7,777 nucleotides of DNA from an uncultured Gemella sp. GTDB lineage: Bacteria > Bacillota > Bacilli > Staphylococcales > Gemellaceae. A model generated the notes under the pieces. The model was not told the origin of the DNA, ran no database searches, and saw only the letters and a program-made list of their open reading frames with translations. Position 1 is the first letter of the stretch; every line of letters begins with the position of its first letter. Positions 1 to 6,221 of the stretch are shown here, one piece after another. The stretch is from NCBI GenBank assembly GCA_938038035.1, contig CALHQV010000206.1, positions 1 to 7,777 on the forward strand, given 5' to 3'. The position numbers and the translations under genes are program-made.

Positions 1-665
1 GAAAGGGTAAAAAACTTTATAAGTAGTTTAAGTCAAACAAAAATAATATTATATACGGTCATTGTTGGGGTAATAATAACACTGTTTTCGGTTCTTATTT
101 ATTATCTTATTGCTGGTATTGGAGATATGCTGTTTTAGGTTTTGGTAACATAGTAATAACTACTACTATTCTTGACAATTTATCTAACAAATGAAAAGAC
201 AGTAGATTTGATGCTACTGTTGTTAGAATTCTAACTGAGTGGGCTAAGAAAAATAGTATTTATTTAAAACGATTAGATGAGGACAGATTTATAGGTCTTT
301 TAAATGTTAAAGATCTTAAAAAGATAGAAAAAGATAAGTTTCAAATATTAGATTCAATTAGAAACTTAAAAGAAGAATTCGATGCTCCAATTACCTTAAG
401 TATTGGTGTAGGGATGGGAACAGATTTCTTACCGGAGTTAGGTGAATTAGCAAAAAGTTCTCTAGACCTTGCATTAGGACGAGGCGGAGACCAGGTTGCT
501 ATGAAAGACGTTGATGGAACGATTAAGTTTTATGGAGGTAAAACTAATCCACAAGAAAAACGTACTAGAATTAAAGCGAGAGTTATATCAAATGCCCTTG
601 CAGATATTATTACTGATAGTGATAAAGTTATAGTTATGGGGCATAAACGTCCAGACTTTGATGCT
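1..665 (+). pseudogene. gdpP: Broken gdpP remnant (c-di-AMP phosphodiesterase, GGDEF/DHH-DHHA1 family)
   Basis: GdpP is a membrane-anchored enzyme that hydrolyses cyclic di-AMP, with two N-terminal membrane helices, a PAS domain, a degenerate GGDEF domain and a catalytic DHH/DHHA1 domain. Here only pieces are visible. Frame 1 (1-138) encodes about 45 residues with one long hydrophobic stretch (LYTVIVGVIITLFSVLIYYL) ending at TAG; it could be the GdpP N-terminal helix, but this is inferred from character only. From about 129 a different frame reads AVLGFGNIVI, then a possible five-residue insertion containing (ACT)3, then DNLSNK and a TGA at 192-194. After that stop comes clear GdpP GGDEF sequence: LTEWAKKNSIYLKR, LSIGVG, SSLDLALGRGGDQVA, FYGGKTNPQEKRTR. 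The DHH opening VIVMGHKRPDFDAIGG is the last GdpP part; the catalytic core is absent. The gene cannot make an active phosphodiesterase from this locus. Confidence 0.75.
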
Positions 666-2048
666 ATAGGTGGATGTATAGGTACTGGATTATTTATGGC
701 AAGTGGAGCGGTAGTTAGTAAAGCAGGTTCTTACGGAGCAGTTTTAACTTATGCATTGATTGGAGTTATTATTTACTTTTTAATGGCTTCTATAGGAGAA
801 TTGGCGACATTTTATCCAGTTTCAGGTTCATTTGGAGCATATGCAACTAGATTTATAGATCCAGGGGTTGGATTTGGAGTAGGTTGGTTGTTCTGGATAC
901 TGTGGATTTTAGTAGCGAGTGTAGACATAATAACATTATCGAAAATATTACATTACTGGGAATTCTTCAGACAATTTTCAACATTTTCGATTTGTATTGT
1001 ATTTCTAGTATTATTGTATTTATTAAACTTAGTTAGTGTTAAAGTATTTGGTGAAGTAGAATATTGGATAACAATTATAAAAGTTATGACAGTTGTCGCA
1101 TTCTTAATAGTAGGAGTTACAATTATTTTTGGAGCTACTGGGAATAATGAAGCTGGTATTCATACATTTATTCAAAATGGTGAAAAAACAAGTAGCGCAG
1201 GTGTGTTGGGCTTATTTGGTGTTCTTTCAACTGCAGCATTCTCATTTGGAGGAACAGAAGTTGTAGCAGTTACAGCAGGAGAATCTCCAAATCCTAAAGA
1301 GACAATGCCTAAAGCAGTTAGACAAGTTTTCTGGAGAATATTAATATTTTACATAGCTACAATGTTAATAATTTCTTCAATAGTATCAGCAAATGATCCG
1401 AGATTATTAGATACAAATAATGTAACAGCCTCTCCATTCACAATTGTATTCCAAAATATTGGTTTAGAAATTGCTGCAGTTATTATGAATGCTGTAATTT
1501 TAACTTCTGTATTATCAGCAGCTAACTCAGGTATGTATGTTTCTAGTAGACAGCTATTTTCATTAAGTTCACATAATTACGGTCCTAAAGTATTTAAAAA
1601 ATTAAATACTAATTCTGTACCGGTATTCGCGTTAACTTTTTCAGCTGTATTTATGGTATTATGCTTCATTTTTGAAAGATTAAATCCAAGTGGTTACTAT
1701 ATGTTACTATCTATGGTAGGAATTATAGTAATGATAATTTGGATGATATCTTTAATCTCTCAAATTCGTTTAAGAAAAGCTATTGTGAGACAAGGGAAAA
1801 AAGCTGAAGATGTTCTTCCTTACACATCTAAAACAGGTGTTGTAGGATCATATATTGCACTTATTTCTTTTGCAACAATAATATTACTACAATTAGTATC
1901 TGATTTTGCAATAGGTGGTTTTGTAAAAATGTCATATAACTTAGTTTGTCCAGCTATAGGTGTAGTAATGTATATAGTATTTAAAATAGTGACGAAGAAA
2001 AAATTTGTTAAACTAGAGGAAATGGATATACATCCATATAAAGGATAA
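414..2048 (+). CDS. lysP: LysP-type amino acid permease, 5' end replaced by a GdpP fragment (chimeric ORF)
   Basis: From about residue 85 of this 544-residue reading the protein is an APC-superfamily permease that imports a basic amino acid, most like the lysine permease LysP, in the cytoplasmic membrane. Family motifs seen: IGTGLFMASG in helix 1, the loop FYPVSGSFGAYATRF, FSFGGTEVVAVTAGES, PKAVRQVFWRILIFY, SPFTIVFQNIGL and SAANSGMYVSSR, followed by hydrophobic helices to a short basic C-tail. The permease part is about 460 residues against 489 for E. coli LysP; its cytosolic N-terminus and the first turn of helix 1 are missing. Residues 1-87 are GdpP GGDEF and DHH-start sequence, joined in frame around 663-683. 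The open frame actually extends back to 195, after a TGA. The ATG at 414 is only the first in-frame ATG: it lies inside the GGDEF domain and has no Shine-Dalgarno at proper spacing. No promoter is evident, so expression and function are doubtful. The permease family is certain, lysine specificity is likely, an intact product is unlikely. Confidence 0.75.
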   Translation: MGTDFLPELGELAKSSLDLALGRGGDQVAMKDVDGTIKFYGGKTNPQEKRTRIKARVISNALADIITDSDKVIVMGHKRPDFDAIGGCIGTGLFMASGAVVSKAGSYGAVLTYALIGVIIYFLMASIGELATFYPVSGSFGAYATRFIDPGVGFGVGWLFWILWILVASVDIITLSKILHYWEFFRQFSTFSICIVFLVLLYLLNLVSVKVFGEVEYWITIIKVMTVVAFLIVGVTIIFGATGNNEAGIHTFIQNGEKTSSAGVLGLFGVLSTAAFSFGGTEVVAVTAGESPNPKETMPKAVRQVFWRILIFYIATMLIISSIVSANDPRLLDTNNVTASPFTIVFQNIGLEIAAVIMNAVILTSVLSAANSGMYVSSRQLFSLSSHNYGPKVFKKLNTNSVPVFALTFSAVFMVLCFIFERLNPSGYYMLLSMVGIIVMIIWMISLISQIRLRKAIVRQGKKAEDVLPYTSKTGVVGSYIALISFATIILLQLVSDFAIGGFVKMSYNLVCPAIGVVMYIVFKIVTKKKFVKLEEMDIHPYKG

Positions 2049-2057
2049 TAAAGCTAA

Positions 2058-2100
2058 AAAAGATTAATGAGCAATGAGCTTGTTAATCTTTTTCTTTTAT
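2058..2100 (+). terminator. Rho-independent terminator after the permease
   Basis: The arm at 2058-2073 (AAAAAGATTAATGAGC) pairs with 2079-2094 (GCTTGTTAATCTTTTT) around the loop AATGA. This gives a 16-bp stem with two adjacent G-U wobbles, and the 3' arm runs into a T-rich tail (CTTTTA). The A-rich 5' flank means it could also work on the opposite strand. It lies 10 nt past the permease stop and separates the chimeric region from the coaE operon. Confidence 0.88.
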
Positions 2101-2136
2101 AGTTTATTGATATTGAAGTATATATTATAGAATTGA

Positions 2137-2152
2137 ATAGTTTTTAAACTAT
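2137..2152. promoter_or_regulatory. Perfect dyad ATAGTTT-TT-AAACTAT upstream of coaE, possible operator
   Basis: ATAGTTTTTAAACTAT is an inverted repeat with 7-bp arms and a 2-nt centre, ending where the -35 region of the putative coaE promoter would start. The position suits a repressor or activator site. I cannot match it to a known regulator, and in DNA this AT-rich it may be chance. Confidence 0.3.
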
Positions 2153-2180
2153 GGTAAATGCTTGCAGTTTATGATAAAAT
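2152..2180 (+). promoter_or_regulatory. Putative extended -10 promoter of the coaE operon
   Basis: TGATAAAAT at 2172-2180 fits an extended -10 (TGn followed by TAAAAT at 2175-2180). The -35 position 17 bp upstream (TGGTAA, 2152-2157) matches TTGACA at only three of six positions, so activity would rest on the extended -10. Transcription would begin about 25 nt before the coaE start. It is the best candidate between the terminator and coaE. Confidence 0.45.
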
Positions 2181-2199
2181 TGTATTTAAGTAATTTATT

Positions 2200-2214
2200 G
2201 GAGATGATAATTTG
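2200..2214 (+). promoter_or_regulatory. Ribosome binding site fixing a TTG start for coaE
   Basis: GGAG at 2200-2203 is followed by 8 nt and then TTG at 2212-2214. The nearby ATG at 2204 is out of frame and too close to the Shine-Dalgarno. The TTG gives the N-terminus MNIGITGSIACGKS, exactly where CoaE proteins normally begin. Confidence 0.75.
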
Positions 2215-2808
2215 AATATTGGAATTACAGGTAGTATAGCATGTGGGAAAAGTACTGTATCAGATTATTTAAAAGAAAAAGGATATACCATTATTGATGC
2301 AGATAAACTTGGACACGTTGTGCTTACTAGTGAAGATGTAAAAAGAAGACTTTCTGAAACATTTGGCGCTAATATTTTAGTAAATAATGAAATAAGTAGA
2401 GAGGTTTTAGGAAAGTTAGTTTTTGGAAATGATAAAAATTTAAAAAAACTAAATAATATTATTCATCCTAAAATTAAAGAATTAATTTTAAAATTACAAG
2501 AAGAACATGAAAATGAAGATTTGGTCTTTTTAGATATAGCATTATTATATGAAGCTAATTTTGTAGACTTGGTAGAAAAAGTAGCAGTTATATATGTAGA
2601 TGAAGATGTACAATTAGAAAGATTAATGACGCGAAATTCTTTATCAAAAGAAGAGGCTCTTAAGCGAATAGAAAGTCAAATGAGTCCACAGGAAAAAGCA
2701 TCGTTAGGTGATTTTGTTATAGATAATAGCTATAGAAAAGAAGATACATTTCAACAAATTGATGAAATATTAGAAAAGTTAAAAAGAGGAGATAAGCAAA
2801 ATGACTAA
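2212..2808 (+). CDS. coaE: Dephospho-CoA kinase
   Basis: CoaE phosphorylates the 3' hydroxyl of dephospho-CoA with ATP, the last step of coenzyme A synthesis, in the cytosol. The 198-residue product has the usual family length. Visible motifs: P-loop GSIACGKST (residues 7-15), where the common form is GGIASGKST, so Ser8 and Cys11 are mild variants; DADKLGH at 29-35 for substrate binding; the conserved HP at 85-86; DIALLYE at 108-114; and LID-region residues including TRN at 140-142 and Gln156. The start is TTG, supported by GGAG 8 nt upstream. It is the first gene of the operon, and its last 8 nt overlap the start of ecsA, which suggests translational coupling. Assignment is firm; nothing suggests inactivation. 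Confidence 0.93.
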   Translation: MNIGITGSIACGKSTVSDYLKEKGYTIIDADKLGHVVLTSEDVKRRLSETFGANILVNNEISREVLGKLVFGNDKNLKKLNNIIHPKIKELILKLQEEHENEDLVFLDIALLYEANFVDLVEKVAVIYVDEDVQLERLMTRNSLSKEEALKRIESQMSPQEKASLGDFVIDNSYRKEDTFQQIDEILEKLKRGDKQND

Positions 2809-3544
2809 TGTATTAGAAATTAGTAATCTTGGTGGTGGATACAATCGCAGAAAGATTATAGATAATGTCAATATACAAATACCTAAAGGTAGCATAACAG
2901 CGCTAATTGGTCTTAATGGAGCTGGTAAAAGTACTACAATTAAACATATATTAGGATTACTTAGACCTATGGAAGGTGAGATAAAGGTTAATGGTATTAC
3001 AATTACTCGTGATAATGAAAAATATAGAAAGAGTATAAGTTATATTCCAGAATCGCCTGTTTTATATGAAGAATTAACACTAGAAGAGCATATAAATCTA
3101 ACGGCAATGGCTTATGGATTAAATATGGAAGATACGTGGGAAAAAGCGGATAAATTACTAGAGCTGTTTAAACTAAGTGATAAGAAGAAATTTTTCCCAG
3201 TACACTTTTCAAAAGGTATGAAACAAAAAGTAATGATTATCTGTGCCTTTTTAGTAGAACCGAATTTATATATAATTGATGAGCCATTTTTAGGACTTGA
3301 TCCAATTGCAATCAATGACTTAATTAATTTAATGTGTGAAAGAAGAGATAACGGAGCTAGTTTATTAATGTCTACACACATACTAGCTACAGCAGAAAAG
3401 TATTGTGATAACTTTGTTATTATTCATGAAGGAAAAATTCTAGCGAATGGTAATCTAGAACAACTAAGGGCCGAATTTAATATGGCAGGTGCGTCTTTAG
3501 ATGAAATTTATCTATCATTAACAGTGAGAGATAGTAATGAGTAA
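2801..3544 (+). CDS. ecsA: ABC transporter ATP-binding protein EcsA
   Basis: This is the ATPase subunit of the EcsAB transporter. In Bacillus, EcsAB affects protein secretion, competence and intramembrane proteolysis by RasP; streptococcal homologues (PptAB) export peptide pheromones. The protein is 247 residues, the same length as B. subtilis EcsA as I recall it, and shares long runs with it (LIGLNGAGKSTT, PVLYEELTLEEH, LTAMAYGL, HFSKGMKQKVMI, IIDEPFLGLDP, LMSTHILATAEKYCD). Elements in order: Walker A GLNGAGKST (37-45); a Q-loop region with Glu84 where Gln is usual (YIPESP); an atypical signature FSKGM (136-140) in place of LSGGQ; Walker B LYIIDE (156-161); D-loop GLD (165-167); switch His193. 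The Glu and FSKGM variants occur in Bacillus EcsA too, so they are family traits. GAGGAG at 2786-2791 lies 9 nt before the ATG. It overlaps coaE and ecsB by 8 nt each. Confidence 0.95.
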   Translation: MTNVLEISNLGGGYNRRKIIDNVNIQIPKGSITALIGLNGAGKSTTIKHILGLLRPMEGEIKVNGITITRDNEKYRKSISYIPESPVLYEELTLEEHINLTAMAYGLNMEDTWEKADKLLELFKLSDKKKFFPVHFSKGMKQKVMIICAFLVEPNLYIIDEPFLGLDPIAINDLINLMCERRDNGASLLMSTHILATAEKYCDNFVIIHEGKILANGNLEQLRAEFNMAGASLDEIYLSLTVRDSNE

Positions 3545-4775
3545 TATTGAGAATATCTTTGCGGATAGACGCAAGAAAGAGCAGGAGCTAAAACTAACCT
3601 ATAGTAAGTATATTTTTAATTCGCACCTAATTATGTTTCTTATTATTGTGTTAGGAGCAGCATTGATTAATTATTCCAAATGGATAGCTGTAGCGAGCAG
3701 ATTTCAATTATACTCAGTATTTATAGCTGCATCATTAGCATTTAGTTATTATTTGATAAGTACAAAGATTAAAACGTATATAAAAGAAGCAGATGCAGTG
3801 TTTTTATTACCATTAGAGAAGTACTATAAAAATGTTGGTAGAAAAACGATTATTAATATATCGGTAACGCACATTATAGCGTTTGTCATCTTTTATTTTG
3901 CGGTTAAGCCTATTACTAGTATTATCGGTAATGTTGATAAATTATCTATATGTCTACTACTTATGGTAATTGTAATAAATAACTTATTAAAATACGTTCA
4001 AGTTATTCACTACAAAGAAGTTATTTGGATTAAAATTTTACAATTTATAGTGACTTTTATACAGACAATAGCAGTATTTATAACTAATACTTATATTCAT
4101 ATAGCTGATATAGCTGGTATAATCGGTTTGGCATTCTGCGCATATTATGTTATTAAGAATTCTACGGATTCAAAGAGCTCAGATGATCAAGAAAAGCTAG
4201 TTGTTAAATGGAATGAAGCGGCTGAGTACGATAAACATCGTATGGAAAGTTACTTGAAATTCGTGAATATGTTTGTTGATGTACCATTAAGTGGAGTAAA
4301 AGTAGCTAGAAGAAAATATTTTGATGCATTATTACCAAAATTAACTAAAGACAACTTCACCAAAGAAAATAGTTTTAAATATTATTATTATAGAGTCTTT
4401 TTAAGACAGGAAAATACAGTATTTTTAGCATTAAGGCTTATGCTATTATCAGGATTAATAATTTTTAGTTTTAAAAATCCTTATGTTAGTGCAGTAGTTA
4501 TAGTATCTTATAGTTATCTAACAATTATTCAGCTTGTTCCTCTATATAAACAGATGAGTAATAATATTTGGCATAGTATATTACCAGTTGATGAAAGTAT
4601 TAAAATCAATAGCTTTAAGAAATTATTAACTGTTGTAATGTTAATAACTACAATATTACTTGCATTATTTGCAGTATTATTTAGTAATTTTGAAGGAATG
4701 ACTATAGTTATAATTATTGCATCGGTAGTTTTAGCTAATATAATAGCTAAGATTTTTATTGGGAAAGTAAAATAG
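3537..4775 (+). CDS. ecsB: ABC transporter permease EcsB
   Basis: This is the membrane partner of EcsA, 412 residues against roughly 408 in B. subtilis. The N-terminus is cytosolic and highly charged (FADRRKKEQELKL), followed by the family-like YSKYIFNSHL. Hydrophobic segments lie at about 31-48, 57-75, 105-124, 136-152, 163-205 (probably two helices), 298-333 (probably two), 363-383 and 388-407. Between the helix groups is a cytosolic stretch (about 208-290) rich in Lys, Asp and Glu. The motif KEADAVFLLPLEKYY (83-97) is typical of the family. Its ATG lies inside the last codons of ecsA (8-nt overlap), so it is probably translated by reinitiation; only a weak GAGAG precedes it. The exported substrate cannot be read from sequence; short hydrophobic peptides are plausible from the family. 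No ecsC follows. Confidence 0.9.
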   Translation: MSNIENIFADRRKKEQELKLTYSKYIFNSHLIMFLIIVLGAALINYSKWIAVASRFQLYSVFIAASLAFSYYLISTKIKTYIKEADAVFLLPLEKYYKNVGRKTIINISVTHIIAFVIFYFAVKPITSIIGNVDKLSICLLLMVIVINNLLKYVQVIHYKEVIWIKILQFIVTFIQTIAVFITNTYIHIADIAGIIGLAFCAYYVIKNSTDSKSSDDQEKLVVKWNEAAEYDKHRMESYLKFVNMFVDVPLSGVKVARRKYFDALLPKLTKDNFTKENSFKYYYYRVFLRQENTVFLALRLMLLSGLIIFSFKNPYVSAVVIVSYSYLTIIQLVPLYKQMSNNIWHSILPVDESIKINSFKKLLTVVMLITTILLALFAVLFSNFEGMTIVIIIASVVLANIIAKIFIGKVK

Positions 4776-4786
4776 AAGGTAATATC

Positions 4787-6187
4787 ATGAAAAACATAGC
4801 AATAATAGGAGGAGACTTATCAGGAGTAAGCTGTGCTTATTTTCTTGATAAGTTTTCAGGAGTAAATTCAAAAAAGTTTAATATTGATTTAATTGAAAGA
4901 GAGTTTGAGTTTGCAAATGATAGGTTTGGTAAGTTTCAATTTGGTCAAGAAATTTATGATAATGGTTGGCATAATTCAATTAGTGAACAAGGTGTACTCT
5001 TTTATCTAATGATAGAACTTGGTCTGCATAGATATCTAATAAAGAGTGGGAGTACGAAGAAGGTATTTTTTACAAAAGAAGGTATTAAATATCTACCAGA
5101 AAAAATGCTTTACGGTGTACCTTTAGATAAAAGAGAGTTGTTATTGTCAGATTTATTCACTTTTAAAGAAAAACTATCTATTATGTACAATATGTATAAT
5201 GCTTTAGAAGATGAAGATATAAAGGAATTAACAGTTGAAGAATTTTTTAAAGCTATAATTAATGAGAAAATTTATGATAAGCTAATTGAGCCATTACTGA
5301 CAAGCCATTATGCTAGTGATATTTCAAAGCAAAGTATGGTAAGTTTAATGCCGGAACTATCATTTTTAACGATTCAAAAAGAAGATATTAATAAAATATT
5401 AGAAGATATGTATGATAGGAACGTTATAGATAATATTACTGTAGGTTCAGAATACAGATTAAAATTTACTTTGAAATCATTTATAGAGACTCTAGAATCG
5501 AATTTTTCAGATAAAGTATTTTTAGAGTTAAACCGTAAGGTTGAAAAAATAGAAAAAAAAGGTGATAAGTATCTAGTTCATTCAAACGGTAGTATATATT
5601 ATTATGACTATATAATACTTACACTAAATCAAAAGAACTTCTTACCATTATTTAATGGAGATGAAAAAATAAATGAATTTTATTCAAGTATGAAGTATGT
5701 ATCTAATATTGTTGTAACTCTAGTGTACAAAAGAGATGAGTTGCATATTAATCGTGAAATTGGAGAAATAATTTTTCCAAAAGATGACAGTGAATATGTA
5801 ACAAAATTAGAATATGTAAGTAATAAATGGATTGATATTAAAATGAGTGGAATACAAATCGTACGAGCATATATTGATAGGGAAGAAGCGGTTAGCGAAC
5901 TAATGGGTAAAAGTGATTCTGAAATAATTGAAATAATCGAAAAAGAATTAACTAAAGTCCATGGAGCGATAGGTAAAGTAAGTAGATACTACGTAAGTAA
6001 GGTGAAAGATAATTATAGATTTCGCTGTAAGAAATATAATAAAAACATAAACAAGTTTAATGATTATATGAAAAAAGAATATCCGAATGTATTCATTATA
6101 GGGAAGTCTAAAAAGGGTACAACTCTAGAAAATACGGTATTGGAAGCTAAGGAAGTAGCCAAACAAATTTTAGAAAATATAAGATAA
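4787..6187 (+). CDS. hemY: HemY-like (coproporphyrinogen III/protoporphyrinogen oxidase family) protein with eroded FAD motifs
   Basis: HemY (CgoX) oxidises coproporphyrinogen III in Firmicute heme synthesis, using FAD. This 466-residue protein is colinear with B. subtilis HemY (470): N-terminal dinucleotide fold, EEFFKAIINEKIYDKLIEPL followed by TSHYASDISKQSM (about residues 156-186), a late IVRAYIDREEA, and a C-terminal FAD-contact region YPNVFIIGKSKKGTTLENTV. Key residues are changed. GxGxxG is GGDLSG (8-13), with Asp10 for the second Gly. The motif after ribose-binding Glu37 reads RFGKFQ, not RxGGK, and the following ERGP is missing. The terminal GVGxPDCI is GTTLENTV. FAD binding or catalysis may therefore be weak or lost, although the frame is intact and codon use matches its neighbours. 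GAAGGT at 4775-4780 is the Shine-Dalgarno; ecsB ends 11 nt before. hemE and hemH, which lie near ecs in Bacillus and Staphylococcus, are absent here. Family sure; function open. Confidence 0.75.
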   Translation: MKNIAIIGGDLSGVSCAYFLDKFSGVNSKKFNIDLIEREFEFANDRFGKFQFGQEIYDNGWHNSISEQGVLFYLMIELGLHRYLIKSGSTKKVFFTKEGIKYLPEKMLYGVPLDKRELLLSDLFTFKEKLSIMYNMYNALEDEDIKELTVEEFFKAIINEKIYDKLIEPLLTSHYASDISKQSMVSLMPELSFLTIQKEDINKILEDMYDRNVIDNITVGSEYRLKFTLKSFIETLESNFSDKVFLELNRKVEKIEKKGDKYLVHSNGSIYYYDYIILTLNQKNFLPLFNGDEKINEFYSSMKYVSNIVVTLVYKRDELHINREIGEIIFPKDDSEYVTKLEYVSNKWIDIKMSGIQIVRAYIDREEAVSELMGKSDSEIIEIIEKELTKVHGAIGKVSRYYVSKVKDNYRFRCKKYNKNINKFNDYMKKEYPNVFIIGKSKKGTTLENTVLEAKEVAKQILENIR

Positions 6188-6194
6188 GAAGGGA

Positions 6195-6207
6195 CGTACA
6201 AAGTACG
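6195..6207. repeat. Short hairpin CGTAC-AAA-GTACG next to the pepA ribosome binding site
   Basis: CGTAC (6195-6199) and GTACG (6203-6207) form a perfect 5-bp inverted repeat with a 3-nt loop. It sits in the 31-nt gap between the HemY-like gene and the aminopeptidase. Its last base is the first of the Shine-Dalgarno GAGGTGA. It could tune translation or mark an RNA processing site, but it is short and may be chance. Confidence 0.35.
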
Positions 6208-6221
6208 AGGTGAAAATTATG
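6207..6221 (+). promoter_or_regulatory. Ribosome binding site that decides the aminopeptidase start
   Basis: GAGGTGA (6207-6213) is a near-ideal Shine-Dalgarno placed 5 nt before the ATG at 6219. The upstream in-frame GTG at 6210-6212 is part of this site and cannot be the real start, so the protein begins MKFFTNK. Confidence 0.8.

Noticed and set aside
172..177. Perfect TTGACA resembling a -35 box within the gdpP remnant
   Set aside because: No acceptable -10 element lies 15-19 bp downstream (the region reads AAAAGAC), and the match is part of GGDEF coding sequence.
414..416. ATG as a true start of the GdpP-permease ORF
   Set aside because: It sits mid-domain in GGDEF sequence that is homologous further upstream, with no Shine-Dalgarno at normal spacing; it is only the first ATG after the TGA at 192.
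2204..2215. Three-codon reading frame ATG ATA ATT TGA overlapping the coaE TTG start
   Set aside because: The ATG directly abuts GGAG, too close for initiation, so a coupled leader peptide is unlikely.
3112..3381. 89-codon open frame on the - strand inside ecsA
   Set aside because: It is wholly antisense to a well-conserved gene, has no recognisable product, and is expected by chance in AT-rich coding DNA.
2837..3415. Non-canonical Q-loop Glu and FSKGM signature in EcsA as signs of a defective ATPase
   Set aside because: B. subtilis EcsA has the same residues as I recall it, so they are family features and not lesions.
6210..6212. GTG as aminopeptidase start
   Set aside because: It is part of the Shine-Dalgarno GAGGTGA; the ATG at 6219 is correctly spaced.
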